From positions 682,001 to 746,000 of the forward strand of contig CAVUAA010000001.1 of assembly GCA_963739345.1 (NCBI GenBank): a stretch of DNA of 64,000 bases. The letters run 5' to 3'. The DNA is from CAVUAA01 sp963739345 (GTDB lineage Bacteria > Chlamydiota > Chlamydiia > Chlamydiales > JAFEGQ01). The notes under the pieces are model-generated. The model did no database searches, was not told the DNA's origin, and was given only the letters and a program-made list of their open reading frames with translations. The translations under genes were made by a program, and so were the position numbers. This document shows, in pieces, positions 33,692-42,766 of this stretch (positions are counted from its first letter, which is position 1; each line of letters starts with the position of its first letter).

Positions 33692-35020
33692 TTATTCGAC
33701 AAACTTAAGTCGCTTCTTCGCCACCGGCGATTGAGACCCCTCAACGATCTGAGTTGGTGTGCAGCCTTCGTCATCCCGATCATCCCCGAAGTCTCGCTTG
33801 CGCACTTGCGCTGTACGCTCCAGGTTAGGGCTCCTGTTCTCCGTCGAAACGATTTTCACCACCCGCTTCGTTGTGATCTGCTTAAGGCGACCGAGCACCT
33901 TCTGAACCAGCACGTCTCGCTGACTCCCCTTTGACGGGCTAACGCTCAGCGCTTCGCATAACTCCTGCCGAGTCGGCGCTAGAAGATCCTTTGCCAAAAG
34001 GGCGAGCTTCCAAAGAATGCTCTTCTCGCTTAGGACTATTCCCTTCAACTGGCCGATCGCCTCGATACTCTTCACCAAGGCCTTTATCCGATCGGGATGG
34101 ATCACACTGAGATAGCCGTTATTCATTCGTGTGGTGATCGCCCGATCGCCATATTCGGTGTGGATCCATTCGACATCTTCTAATACGTGCGAGTTAAATA
34201 GCGCATGTTGCGCATCTCTGTCTTGAAGTCCCTCGATATCCACACCAGACTGATTGAGGAGCGATACAATTGTATTCTGGATTGTCCGTCCGATAGCCCA
34301 GATGTCTGCCTCCTTGTCCTGCAAGCCCTCCCGCTTAAGCTGAGCATCCAAATTCTTCCAGATAAATGGAGCACCATAACCAGGGGTGAGGGCTGTGAGG
34401 TGCTCTTTCTTCGTGAGCATACGCGCAAGACCAAAGTCGGTAATTGTTGCCCTTCCTTGATCCTTGACCAAGAAGTTGTCCGGCTTAACATCTCGATGAA
34501 CCCAGTCCTTGCGGTGAAACGAGGCCAAGCCATCCGCGTAGTCCTGCAGCCAAGAGGCCAACCGTGTTCCCGGCTTGCGGTATTGTTTCCAATCAACATG
34601 GGCTAGATCGCGGTCCATCCTCTCGCCCACAATCACCTGCCTTGTGCCCATGGAGTAGACCTTTTCGGCATGGTCGATGTGCAGGCTCTTTTTCGAATCA
34701 GGGCTCAGCACATTTAGACAATTGATCTGCTCTCTAAACGACTTGGCTACCTTCACCACCTTCTCTACCTTCTCCGACTCACCAAAGGTATAGCGGTGGG
34801 CAGCGTAGACCCGAGAGGAGGCTCCGCTTCCGATCTTCTGATAGGCGAGAGTTACACCGTCGGCCGTCGCAAAAGAGAAGCCCTGACCATTTTTGGTTTT
34901 CAAACCCTTGGCATCCTGTGAACTAAGGCCTTTTGCGAGACTGACCACCGACCTGGGAGACATGCAAATTGCATCGCCCCATGAACCCTGAATTGGACTA
35001 TTGGTGTTAATTTCTGACAT
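33692..35020 (-). CDS. Eukaryote-like Ser/Thr protein kinase 1, with basic NLS-like C-terminus
   Basis: 442 residues. The nucleotide loop IGSGASSRVYA, the VVKVAK lysine, the catalytic loop VHRDVKPDNFLV and the metal motif ITDFGLAR are all present, so the kinase should be active (domain about 60-300). The activation segment ends in GYGAPFIWKNLDAQ rather than the canonical APE. A helical C-terminal module (LLAPTRQELCEALSVSP ... DVLVQKVLGRLKQI) recurs in all kinases of this cluster. The tail ends KKRLKFVE after the basic RKRDFGDD, resembling a nuclear localisation signal. No membrane segment. Likely an effector acting in the host cell, by inference. First of three tandem minus-strand kinase genes. 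Confidence 0.9.
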   Translation of the reverse strand: MSEINTNSPIQGSWGDAICMSPRSVVSLAKGLSSQDAKGLKTKNGQGFSFATADGVTLAYQKIGSGASSRVYAAHRYTFGESEKVEKVVKVAKSFREQINCLNVLSPDSKKSLHIDHAEKVYSMGTRQVIVGERMDRDLAHVDWKQYRKPGTRLASWLQDYADGLASFHRKDWVHRDVKPDNFLVKDQGRATITDFGLARMLTKKEHLTALTPGYGAPFIWKNLDAQLKREGLQDKEADIWAIGRTIQNTIVSLLNQSGVDIEGLQDRDAQHALFNSHVLEDVEWIHTEYGDRAITTRMNNGYLSVIHPDRIKALVKSIEAIGQLKGIVLSEKSILWKLALLAKDLLAPTRQELCEALSVSPSKGSQRDVLVQKVLGRLKQITTKRVVKIVSTENRSPNLERTAQVRKRDFGDDRDDEGCTPTQIVEGSQSPVAKKRLKFVE

Positions 35021-35045
35021 GATTACCTAATGGTCTGGGTGCTTA

Positions 35046-36371
35046 TCAGGCAAACTTAAGCCGCTTCTTCACGCCCTGCTGCGACCCCGTAACGATCTGC
35101 GTCGGGTCCTGGGTACCGATCTCCTCATACCCGACGTCTCTCTTACGCACCACTTGCCCCATACGTTCGGAATTTGGACTCCTGTTTTCCTGTAGAAGGA
35201 TGTTCTCCAGCTGCTCCGGTCTGATCTGGTCAAGACGACCAAGCACCTTCTGAACCAGCACATCGCTCTGACCCCCACTAACAGGACTAACGCCAAGCCC
35301 GTTACATAACTCCTGCCGCGTCGGCGCTAGAAGCGCCTTTGCAAGACGGGCCAGCTTGCACAGAATTTCTTTCTCGCTGGCATCAAGTTTCTTCAGCTGC
35401 TTGATTGCTGCGACACTTGTTTTCAACGCCTCGTGCCGGTCGGGATGGATCACACTGACATACGCGGTGGTCATTGGCGTGGTGGCTACCCGATCGCCGT
35501 ATTTCTCGTGGAGCTCATGAATCTTCTCTATGCTCTTCTCATTATCGAACGCCAATTTGCGAGAGCAAGACTGAAGTCCGTCAGTACTCACACCATTCTG
35601 GTTGAGGAGGCGATTGACCACATTCTGGATCATTCGCCCCACAGACCAGATGTCTGCCTCTTTGTCCTGCACGCCATTTCGATTAAGCTGGGCGTCCAAG
35701 CTCTTCCAGATAAATGGAGCGCCAAAGCCCAGGGTGATCGCTGTCAGGCGCGGCTTCCGGCGCAGCTTACCGGCGAGACCGAAGTCGGTGATCTTCGCTC
35801 CCCCATTATCCTTGACCAAGAAATTGGCACCCTTGATGTCCCGATGAACGAAGTCTTTCCGGTGCAACGAGGCCAATCCGCGCAGACAGTCCTCTAGCCA
35901 GGACACTAACTGGGTCCCCGGCTTGCCATATTTCTTCCATTTAACATGGGCCAGATCACGATCCATCTTCTGAACCACAATCATATGCCTTTTGCCTACC
36001 TGGAAACGTCCTTTGGTCAGGTCAATGAACGGGCTCTGCTTTGAGGCCGGGCTCAGCCCATCCAGGCAATCAAACTGCCGCTGGAATGGCTGTCTGGAGA
36101 CCTTCATCACCCTATTGAGGGATTCTCCCCCATCAAACGGATACTGTAGAGTAAAATAAACGCTGGACTGCCCTCCTTTTCCTGCCAGAGCATAGCCCCA
36201 TAAAACGCTATCACGCGTTACCACCACCTGTTCGTCATAGCTCTTGGTTTGCAAAGCCTTCGCCTCACCCGATGCGAGCGTCTGCGCAAGCGTATGCACC
36301 TTCCCAGGAGATAGGTTAATAAGGCCCGCCCACGGGTCTCGGTTTTCGCTGGTGACTCTATTTTCTGACAT
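35046..36371 (-). CDS. Eukaryote-like Ser/Thr protein kinase 2 (paralog)
   Basis: 441 residues, clearly paralogous to the kinase at 33692 over its whole length. Key motifs are AGKGGQSSVYF (loop), NRVMKVSR (lysine), VHRDIKGANFLV (catalytic loop) and ITDFGLAGKL. The same non-canonical GFGAPFIWKSLDAQ ends the activation segment, the same C-terminal module follows (LLAPTRQELCNGLGVSP ... DVLVQKVLGRLDQI), and the protein ends VKKRLKFA. The gap to kinase 1 is 25 bases, and the ribosome site TAGGTAGTT precedes the ATG. An AT-rich stretch upstream (36400-36480) stands out from the GC-rich surroundings and probably contains the promoter. Confidence 0.9.
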   Translation of the reverse strand: MSENRVTSENRDPWAGLINLSPGKVHTLAQTLASGEAKALQTKSYDEQVVVTRDSVLWGYALAGKGGQSSVYFTLQYPFDGGESLNRVMKVSRQPFQRQFDCLDGLSPASKQSPFIDLTKGRFQVGKRHMIVVQKMDRDLAHVKWKKYGKPGTQLVSWLEDCLRGLASLHRKDFVHRDIKGANFLVKDNGGAKITDFGLAGKLRRKPRLTAITLGFGAPFIWKSLDAQLNRNGVQDKEADIWSVGRMIQNVVNRLLNQNGVSTDGLQSCSRKLAFDNEKSIEKIHELHEKYGDRVATTPMTTAYVSVIHPDRHEALKTSVAAIKQLKKLDASEKEILCKLARLAKALLAPTRQELCNGLGVSPVSGGQSDVLVQKVLGRLDQIRPEQLENILLQENRSPNSERMGQVVRKRDVGYEEIGTQDPTQIVTGSQQGVKKRLKFA

Positions 36372-36486
36372 AACTACCTACTATACTGCAGGATCTTCGG
36401 TCTAATTACAATTATAATACTTATCTTTAATGATATTATAAATAATTAATCGCGTTATATGTATATTTGATTAAGATTAAGGCAAG

Positions 36487-36506
36487 AATCAGATGGTTAT
36501 CTGATT
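36487..36506 (-). terminator. Short hairpin at the end of the double-kinase gene
   Basis: AATCAGAT-GGTT-ATCTGATT is a perfect 8-bp stem with a 4-base loop overlapping the stop codon of the double kinase. On the minus strand it is followed by an AT-rich region, so weak termination is possible. Confidence 0.45.
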
Positions 36507-38734
36507 GATTTGGAGCGCTTTGCGCTCCGCTCTCTCCCCTCAAGAATACCCTTTAACCGCTTCTCCACCGCTCGCATGAGCAGATCCCCCTCATTCTCTT
36601 GCTCCGTCCTCACTCCCAGGAACTTGCAAAGCCCCTCCCTGGTGGGGTCGAGCAGTCCTGTAGCCAATTCAGCCAGCTCACCCAGCTTCCCCCGCTCCTC
36701 CTTGGAGAGCACCTCATCAAACCGGTCGATGACCGCCAGGATCGCCTGATATGCGGCCTCTCTTTCGGGAAAACGGTACCAGCGCAAGCGCTGAGGCTCC
36801 TGGTCGAGCATCATACCGATCTGGCCCGGGTAATCGCTGGCAAGCTGTTCGACCTTTTCTTTCAGCGCCTTGTCGCTCTTAAACTGCTTTCGGAATGACC
36901 TCTCCTTAACCGGAGCTAGATCAACATCCATGCTGCGCTTACATGATAGCTGCTCGAGCATTGTGACAATGACGTCCATGAACAGCGTCCGCCCAAACGC
37001 AAAGAGATCAGCCCCTTTAGTATGCAGCCCCCCGGCCGTCTGGTTCCAATCCCTCCGATTGGCCAGATACTGATCGTACAGCGAGACCCAAATGTTCCCG
37101 TCGGCAATAAACGGCGTCGTCTGCGAAGGTCGCCGTTTATTCTTGAATTTCCTCAGAGACCCAAAATCGGTCACCCGGCCCCGACCGTCCTTACTGAGCA
37201 GCAGGTTTTCCGCCTTGATATCGCGGTGTACCTGATCACTCGCATGAATCCGTGCAATTCCATTGGCCCAGTCCACCGTTTGCCCAAGGATGAACTTGAT
37301 CGGATCGCTGCAACTACTGAAGTCGAAATGATACAAATCGCTCTCACTGACCTCACATACGGCATAGTAAGCCTTATCAAGGGAGAAGGACTCCAAAATG
37401 CGATCGACGGTCTCACCGTGTTTGATCCTACTCAGCCGCTTCACCTCTTTATCGAACGGCCAATTCGAACGCTTGATTACCCGAACCGTTGGCCGCCCGC
37501 CATCGAGCGGATACCGTTCCGCACGCCACACCTGACTGTTCTCACCGCACCCAATTGCTGAGTGGAGGTGGTAACGCGCATGCTCCGTGATGAGGATGCC
37601 GCTTTCTTCCTGAATCGCCTCTAACCTCATTTTCACCGACGCCATCAGTTGATCGCTCTCCGCTCCCTCACGGGGATCAACTCCCAGTGCTCGGCAAATC
37701 TCACTTCGCACAGGGCTCGTTAAATCTCTTGCAAGAGCCGCTAACCGACGGAGCTTTTCGCACTCCACTGCGCCCAACTTTAACCGAGCAATCGCCTCCA
37801 CCGTTACCTGGTAGACATCCTCCCGGTCGGGGAAAACCCAATAGTCAACGTATCCCTCCCGCCGCTTCCGATGTAGCAGCACTCGTCCTGGAAACTCCCT
37901 CTCCAACTTCTGCAACTGGGCATCATTCTTATACACGACACTAAATAGATGCCCCTTGAGCTTGCTAACATCGCCACCATTTTGCGCGATTAGCCGCCGA
38001 AGCACAACCCGTTGAATCGTCTTGCCAAACGCATAGAGGTCATCCTCCTTCATTTGCCAGCCCCGTCCCTCATACTGGTCCTTTAGTGACCCCCAGATGG
38101 CGGGAGAGGCGTAGGAGCGGCTCCCAGAAACCGATCGCCGCTGATTGATTTTACACAACAACCCAAAATCGGTCACACATCCTGGCTTCTTGTGATTCAC
38201 AAGAAGATTGGCCCCCTTGATGTCTCGATGGATGAGATCAGCAGCATGGAGGCGACCGATCCCGTCGGCCCAATTAATCAGCTGCCCCGTGATAAACGTG
38301 GCCGGCTCCTCTTCCTTTCTAAAGTTAAATTGAGTCAGGTCACACTCACTCACCGCGCACGACGCAACGCCAATGCTTCCCAGATCCGCCACCCATGTAA
38401 ACTGATCAATCGTTGCACACCGACCAAAGTTGGGATCAACGTTCTGAAGGAGGTTCTGCTGCGCTCGAAACGATCCGCCGGCCACCTTAATGACGCATTC
38501 GGTTACCTGGTCACTCTCCCGCCTGTACACCTTAGCGTGATAGGCCGTCGAGGAGCTCCCCTCTCCACACAGGCGATCGGTGACCCACAGATGCCGATTC
38601 GAGAAGAATACTGGCTTATTACCGGCATAAAGCCCTCTACTGCTAAACTCCCCCTCCTGTAACGAGTTAATCTTCTGGCACAGACCGAGCTCATCTACCC
38701 GACGGTCATAAGCGGTAACAGATTTCTCCGACAA
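36497..38734 (-). CDS. Double Ser/Thr protein kinase (two kinase domains in one chain)
   Basis: 745 residues from a TTG start preceded by AGAGGTG. Domain A (about 45-290): GEGSSSTAYHA, CVIKVAGG, IHRDIKGANLLV, VTDFGLLCK, then the cluster-specific module LTSPVRSEICRALGVDP ... LMASVKMRLEAI. Domain B (about 390-660): IGCGENSQVWRA, VRVIKRSN, VHRDIKAENLLL, VTDFGSLRK, then LLDPTREGLCKFLGV ... LMRAVEKRLKGIL. Each half therefore corresponds to one complete neighbour-type kinase, indicating an internal duplication or fusion. The catalytic residues are present in both halves. The tail ends in a basic KRSKSIR. Role in the host is inferred from family character. Confidence 0.9.
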   Translation of the reverse strand: MSEKSVTAYDRRVDELGLCQKINSLQEGEFSSRGLYAGNKPVFFSNRHLWVTDRLCGEGSSSTAYHAKVYRRESDQVTECVIKVAGGSFRAQQNLLQNVDPNFGRCATIDQFTWVADLGSIGVASCAVSECDLTQFNFRKEEEPATFITGQLINWADGIGRLHAADLIHRDIKGANLLVNHKKPGCVTDFGLLCKINQRRSVSGSRSYASPAIWGSLKDQYEGRGWQMKEDDLYAFGKTIQRVVLRRLIAQNGGDVSKLKGHLFSVVYKNDAQLQKLEREFPGRVLLHRKRREGYVDYWVFPDREDVYQVTVEAIARLKLGAVECEKLRRLAALARDLTSPVRSEICRALGVDPREGAESDQLMASVKMRLEAIQEESGILITEHARYHLHSAIGCGENSQVWRAERYPLDGGRPTVRVIKRSNWPFDKEVKRLSRIKHGETVDRILESFSLDKAYYAVCEVSESDLYHFDFSSCSDPIKFILGQTVDWANGIARIHASDQVHRDIKAENLLLSKDGRGRVTDFGSLRKFKNKRRPSQTTPFIADGNIWVSLYDQYLANRRDWNQTAGGLHTKGADLFAFGRTLFMDVIVTMLEQLSCKRSMDVDLAPVKERSFRKQFKSDKALKEKVEQLASDYPGQIGMMLDQEPQRLRWYRFPEREAAYQAILAVIDRFDEVLSKEERGKLGELAELATGLLDPTREGLCKFLGVRTEQENEGDLLMRAVEKRLKGILEGRERSAKRSKSIR

Positions 38735-38826
38735 CGATTCACCTCTTTAATAGTTAGCAAGAGTCTAACACACCGATCGGAATTTTTCTATTTCAATGAA
38801 TTTCAGCACCGGATAGAATCAGCTGC

Positions 38827-39597
38827 ATGAACACTAAACCTAAGATTTTACTAGTCAATGACGACGGCATCCACGCTCCGGGACTCCGCCACCTTTGGGA
38901 GGCGCTCAAATCTCACGCCGATCTCACCATCGTCGCACCTGCATCCGAGATGTCGGGAGCCGGATTGAGCATCACCATGTACAACCCACTTCACGTGCAA
39001 GAGTTCGACTGGGGTGAGGAGACAAAGGCGTATAGTGTGAGTGGTACTCCGGCTGACTGCGTCAAGCTAGCTCTGAGTGAGCTCCTTCCTGAGCCGCCCG
39101 ACTACGTTTTTTCCGGCATTAATAAGGGAACCAACCACGGCCGCAACGTCTTTTACAGCGGCACTGTCGGCGGCGCCATTGAATCGACCCTCCGCAACAT
39201 CCCCAGCGTCGCCCTCTCCTGCTGGTCTGTCCGCGATCCCGACTACACAGCCGCCAATCGCCTCATCGTTCCCATTCTCAGGTTTCTGCAGGAGCACCCC
39301 CTTCCTCACGGGACCCTCCTCAACGTCAACCTCCCCTCCGTCACCCCATTCAAAGGGCTCCGCCTCGCACGCCAGGGCAGCTCCTACTGGAAAGAGACAC
39401 CTCAACGACGGCAACACCCCGAAGGATTTGACTACTATTGGCTTGGCGGCGTCCACTCAGACCATGAAGAGCACGAAGAGTCCGACGTCCACCTCCTTCA
39501 GCAGGGTTACGCCACCGCCGTCCCCCTCCGCGTTACCGAGCTCACCTGCCTGGGCACCCTCGACACCCACCGCGACCACTTCAACTCCCTCATCTAA
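38827..39597 (+). CDS. surE: 5'/3'-nucleotidase SurE
   Basis: 256 residues with the SurE metal-binding start ILLVNDDGIHAPGL and the SGINKGTNHGRNVFYSGTVG core. The C-terminal part contains LTCLGTLDTHRDHFNSL, which is usual for the family. It removes phosphate from nucleoside monophosphates with Mg or Mn. In Chlamydia surE lies beside ubiA; here a lipoprotein, two tRNAs and a YitT gene separate them, which supports a chlamydial origin. Divergent from the double kinase; about 90 bases between their starts. Confidence 0.95.
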   Translation: MNTKPKILLVNDDGIHAPGLRHLWEALKSHADLTIVAPASEMSGAGLSITMYNPLHVQEFDWGEETKAYSVSGTPADCVKLALSELLPEPPDYVFSGINKGTNHGRNVFYSGTVGGAIESTLRNIPSVALSCWSVRDPDYTAANRLIVPILRFLQEHPLPHGTLLNVNLPSVTPFKGLRLARQGSSYWKETPQRRQHPEGFDYYWLGGVHSDHEEHEESDVHLLQQGYATAVPLRVTELTCLGTLDTHRDHFNSLI

Positions 39598-39943
39598 GAG
39601 CGGCCAGCCGATGCAACGCCTCTCCTTGCGCCCTCTCCACAACCTCTCGCCCTCCCGGCAGCGCATAGACCCGCACAAGTTCTCCCTTCAACCGCTCATT
39701 CAGCTCCCCATTAGGCGGCCTAGCAGTTCCCCCGTGCCGCTCCCCCTCCACTACTAAATCGCCCATCTTGGCATAGAGTTTTTTCAGTTTCCCCTCCCTT
39801 GCCAACAGATCCTCCCTCGTCTCCACCTGCTCGAGTTGGCAGATCAACGCACGCATTGTCCCCTCGGCCTCCCGCCGGCAATCCTTCGCCGTGTGGGGCC
39901 CACACGCCGTCAAAATCACTAAAATCAGAAACCAACGTCTCAT
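39590..39943 (-). CDS. Small putative lipoprotein
   Basis: 117 residues. The lipobox in FLILVILTAC places lipidation at cysteine 14. The rest is charged and helix-prone (CRREAEGTMRALICQLEQVETREDLL), with probable coiled-coil character. It would be anchored to a membrane facing the periplasm. No family recognised. Its 3' end overlaps the surE 3' end by eight bases. Some of the composition could arise from the opposite strand of GC-rich DNA, but lipobox and position support a real gene. Confidence 0.65.
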   Translation of the reverse strand: MRRWFLILVILTACGPHTAKDCRREAEGTMRALICQLEQVETREDLLAREGKLKKLYAKMGDLVVEGERHGGTARPPNGELNERLKGELVRVYALPGGREVVERAQGEALHRLAALR

Positions 39944-40010
39944 TTCCCTTGCTCCAAAACTGATCCCAGGCTATCATGCGAGCGGTTTTTATGGGGCGCA
40001 CGGCGCGTGC

Positions 40011-40082
40011 GGGCGTATAGCTCAGTTGGTAGAGCACCTGTCTTACAACAGGCGGTCATAGGTTCGAGTCCTTTTGTGCCCA
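40011..40082 (+). tRNA. tRNA-Val (TAC)
   Basis: Acceptor GGGCGTA pairs with TGTGCCC (with G-T pairs), discriminator A. D-arm AGCTCAGTTGGTAGAGCA, anticodon stem CCTGT/ACAGG around CTTACAA (anticodon TAC), T-arm AGGTTCGAGTCCTT. CCA is not encoded. Confidence 0.95.
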
Positions 40083-40117
40083 AGAACATTAAAGACTGCG
40101 CGTAATGTGTAGTCCAT

Positions 40118-40191
40118 GCGGGAGTAGTTCAATTGGTTAGAGCACCGGCCTGTCACGCCGGAAGTTGCGGGTTCGAGTCCCGTCTCTCGCG
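40118..40191 (+). tRNA. tRNA-Asp (GTC)
   Basis: Acceptor GCGGGAG pairs with CTCTCGC and discriminator G, the identity element of tRNA-Asp. Anticodon GTC is in CCGGCCTGTCACGCCGG. It follows tRNA-Val by 35 bases and precedes the YitT gene by 14. Confidence 0.95.
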
Positions 40192-40205
40192 AATCTTAGG
40201 TTTCA

Positions 40206-41129
40206 ATGGTTCAAATTAGCTCAGCTCAAAAGTCCTTTTGGCAACACGTCGTCTCTTATTTGTGGATGATGTTGGGCACTGGGCTTGTAGCGACGGCACT
40301 GGAAGTTTTTCTCATTCCGTCCCGCTTGATCGATGGAGGCATCATCGGTCTATCGATGCTCCTCTCCTATGTTCTGGGCCAATCGCTCCTCCCCTACCTT
40401 CTGCTCATTTTGAGCCTGCCGTTTGTCATTGTCGCCTACAAGCAGATCGGCAAACGGTTTGTCATTCAGATGGTCTCAGCATTGATCATGCTCTCTATCT
40501 GGATCTTCATCTCCCACTACGCCCCCGCTTTCGAAGGGGATGTGCTTGAGGTGATTGTCTTTGGTGGCCTCATGTTGGGCATTGGAGGTGGATTAATCAT
40601 TCGAGTCGGAGGTGCACTCGACGGAACAGAGATCATGGCTATCCTGCTCGCCAAGCGACGGGGCTACACCGTTGGACAGGTGGTCTTCTTCTTCAACATC
40701 TTCATCTTCGCCCTAAGCGGATTCATCTATCACGATTGGCACCCAGCTCTCCGCTCCTTCATGACCTACATCATCGCTTATAAGATGATGGACGCCGTCA
40801 TTGTTGGTCTTGATGAGACTAAGGCCGCTTGGATCATCTCCTCGAAGACCGAAAAGCTGGCGCAAATGCTCGTCCACAACCTAGGACTTGGCGTCACCAT
40901 CCTCCATGGCAGGGGGGGCTATAGCGGCACCTCGCAAGAGATGCTCTACGTCGTCGTTGAACGTCTCCAGCTGGCCGAACTCAAGCAGCTCGTCACCCGG
41001 GAAGACCCTGGAGCCTTCGTCGCCATTGAAAACCTTCATGAAGTGATTGGAGGACAAAAAGATGGCCAGCGCAGACGCCGTTTAGAGCAGCGCCACAAGA
41101 GTCGCCAGCAAAACCGCAAACAGAGCTGA
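40206..41129 (+). CDS. YitT/DUF2179 family membrane protein
   Basis: 307 residues. About six hydrophobic segments in the first 190 residues include the family-typical FLIPSRLIDGGIIGLSMLL and GGALDGTEIMAILLAKRRG. The soluble C-terminal DUF2179 domain contains HNLGLGVTILHGRGGYSG and the LVTREDPGAFVAIENLHEV end. It is an inner-membrane protein of unresolved function, often suggested to be a transporter. The basic tail (residues about 290-307) lies over the 3' end of the opposing UbiA gene, with a 48-base antisense overlap. Confidence 0.9.
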   Translation: MVQISSAQKSFWQHVVSYLWMMLGTGLVATALEVFLIPSRLIDGGIIGLSMLLSYVLGQSLLPYLLLILSLPFVIVAYKQIGKRFVIQMVSALIMLSIWIFISHYAPAFEGDVLEVIVFGGLMLGIGGGLIIRVGGALDGTEIMAILLAKRRGYTVGQVVFFFNIFIFALSGFIYHDWHPALRSFMTYIIAYKMMDAVIVGLDETKAAWIISSKTEKLAQMLVHNLGLGVTILHGRGGYSGTSQEMLYVVVERLQLAELKQLVTREDPGAFVAIENLHEVIGGQKDGQRRRRLEQRHKSRQQNRKQS

Positions 41130-41945
41130 TCCCGCCACCACAGCATTGCAGCGGAAAAAGGCTACCGGAATCCCCTCCTCTCCCGGCCTCAACAACACAC
41201 GGTCATAATACATCACAGCCGCCAACGCAGAGAGCACCCCAATGTAGAAGGGCCACGCTAGATCGGCCATCATCCCAGCTGCTGTCAAACAAAGTATCGC
41301 CATTGCGTAGAAAATCCGGCTCAACATGAGCGCCATCACCGGCCCCAACTTCACCGGCACACTGTGCAGACCCGTCTCCCGATCAAACTGATAGTCTTGC
41401 AGCGCCCACACCACATCATTCGCAACAATCGTGCAGAGCGCACACCCTCCTAACAACACCGGTGGCCATGCGAACTCTCCTGTCACCGCCACCCACGCCA
41501 TCACCGGCGCCATCAAGTGAATCGCCCCCAGCACAAAATGACACAACGCCGTAAATCTCTTCGTATAGGGATAGACCCCAATCAGCAGCGCCGCCGGCAC
41601 CGCCAGCGCCAACACCAACGGACTAATTCTAGCGCACGCGTAGCCAAAAATGAGCAGCCCCGCTAGAGCAATCCCCAGCACCTGCTTTGGCGCCATGTCC
41701 CCTGATGGCAACACCCGCCCCTTCGTCCTAGGATTCTCCGCATCAATCTTTCGATCGATCAGGTCATTGAGTGCCATCCCCGCCATCCTGGCGCCCAAAA
41801 ATCCCATTACAATCCAGACAAACTTCTGCCACACCAGTTCAGGCGTCCCCACCGCAAACGGCAAAATCGCCCCTGCCAGCGTGAACGGCAAACCAAACAG
41901 CGTAAATTTCATCTTAACTAGTCGATCGACAGTCGCAAATTCCAT
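41082..41945 (-). CDS. ubiA: UbiA-family prenyltransferase (probably menaquinone/futalosine route)
   Basis: 287 residues from the ATG at 41945; a longer reading to 41990 adds an unlikely polar leader. About eight hydrophobic helices and the prenyl-diphosphate motifs NDLIDRKIDAENPRTKGR and DYQFDRETGLHSVPVKLG are present, defining a UbiA-type aromatic prenyltransferase in the inner membrane. Chlamydiae use a futalosine-type menaquinone pathway, so a MqnP role is likely, which is established for the phylum only in outline. Position close to surE mirrors CT218-CT219. Confidence 0.92.
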   Translation of the reverse strand: MEFATVDRLVKMKFTLFGLPFTLAGAILPFAVGTPELVWQKFVWIVMGFLGARMAGMALNDLIDRKIDAENPRTKGRVLPSGDMAPKQVLGIALAGLLIFGYACARISPLVLALAVPAALLIGVYPYTKRFTALCHFVLGAIHLMAPVMAWVAVTGEFAWPPVLLGGCALCTIVANDVVWALQDYQFDRETGLHSVPVKLGPVMALMLSRIFYAMAILCLTAAGMMADLAWPFYIGVLSALAAVMYYDRVLLRPGEEGIPVAFFRCNAVVAGSALFAVLLATLVALL

Positions 41946-41983
41946 ACCCCACACCATACCACACTCCCCTCTCTCCGCCAACT

Positions 41984-42034
41984 CTATCAAACATTCACTT
42001 GAGGGGCCAGGCCCCTCAAGTGAATGTTTGATAG
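41984..42034. terminator. Perfect 25-bp palindrome with one-base centre
   Basis: The left arm (41984-42008, CTATCAAACATTCACTTGAG then GGGCC) is the exact inverse of 42010-42034, centre A at 42009. It sits between divergent genes, in front of ubiA and the LOG-family gene, so a pure terminator role does not fit its position. The core GGGGCCAGGCCCC resembles cores of other palindromes here. Confidence 0.75.
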
Positions 42035-42085
42035 TTTAGATGCGTGGCGTGGACAAGAAATCGCGACCGAACTACCTTGACGCTC

Positions 42086-42766
42086 ATGACTGACGATTTC
42101 CGACTCTCTGTACGCGATGAACTGCGCGACTCCTGGCGCGTCTTTCGAATCATCTCCGAATTCGTCGAAGGATTCGAGACGATGCTTGACATCGGCCCTT
42201 CCGTTTCCATCTTTGGCTCGGCCCGCTACTCAGGTGACACCCCCTACCACAAGATGGCCCACGCCGTCGGTGCCGGCCTAGCAAAAAAAGGCTTTGCCAC
42301 CATTACCGGCGGCGGTGCCGGCCTCATGATCGAGGCCAACCGTGGAGCCAAAGATAACGGCGGCATCTCCTGTGGTCTCACCATTCGCCTCCCCTTTGAA
42401 GAGGAGCCCAACACCTACCTCGACCCCAATTACACCCTCAATTTCCGCTACTTCTTCGTCCGCAAGGTAATGTTCACAAAATATGCCCAAGCCTACGTCG
42501 TCCTTCCCGGTGGCCTCGGCACCCTCGACGAGCTGATGGAAGCGCTCACCCTCATCCAGACCAAGAAGATCAAGCCCTTCCCCATCTACCTCATGGGGAC
42601 CGACTACTGGTCTGGCCTTCTCACCTGGTTAAAAGAAACGGTTCTAGCAAAAGGGATGATGTCAGCATCAGACCTCGACCTCTTCCGGCTCACTGACGAC
42701 CCTGACGAAGTGATCGCCGGTATCGAAGCCCACTTCCGCGCCGCCCCCTCCATCGAAAACTACTAA
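42086..42766 (+). CDS. LOG-family protein (TIGR00730-like phosphoribohydrolase)
   Basis: 226 residues from the ATG at 42086; a GTG at 42044 is an alternative, neither having a clear ribosome site. The fold signature is present: SIFGSARYSGDTP, TITGGGAGLMIEANRGA and the active-site motif VVLPGGLGTLDELMEAL. This family includes cytokinin-activating phosphoribohydrolases and nucleotide 5'-monophosphate nucleosidases (PpnN relatives), often misnamed lysine decarboxylases. A role in purine-nucleotide homeostasis is more probable than hormone synthesis. Its stop overlaps that of the convergent Inc-like gene. Confidence 0.9.
   Translation: MTDDFRLSVRDELRDSWRVFRIISEFVEGFETMLDIGPSVSIFGSARYSGDTPYHKMAHAVGAGLAKKGFATITGGGAGLMIEANRGAKDNGGISCGLTIRLPFEEEPNTYLDPNYTLNFRYFFVRKVMFTKYAQAYVVLPGGLGTLDELMEALTLIQTKKIKPFPIYLMGTDYWSGLLTWLKETVLAKGMMSASDLDLFRLTDDPDEVIAGIEAHFRAAPSIENY

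Noticed and set aside
42086..42766. Lysine decarboxylase
   Set aside because: The PGGxGTxxE motif belongs to the LOG phosphoribohydrolase family; the lysine decarboxylase label is a known misnomer.
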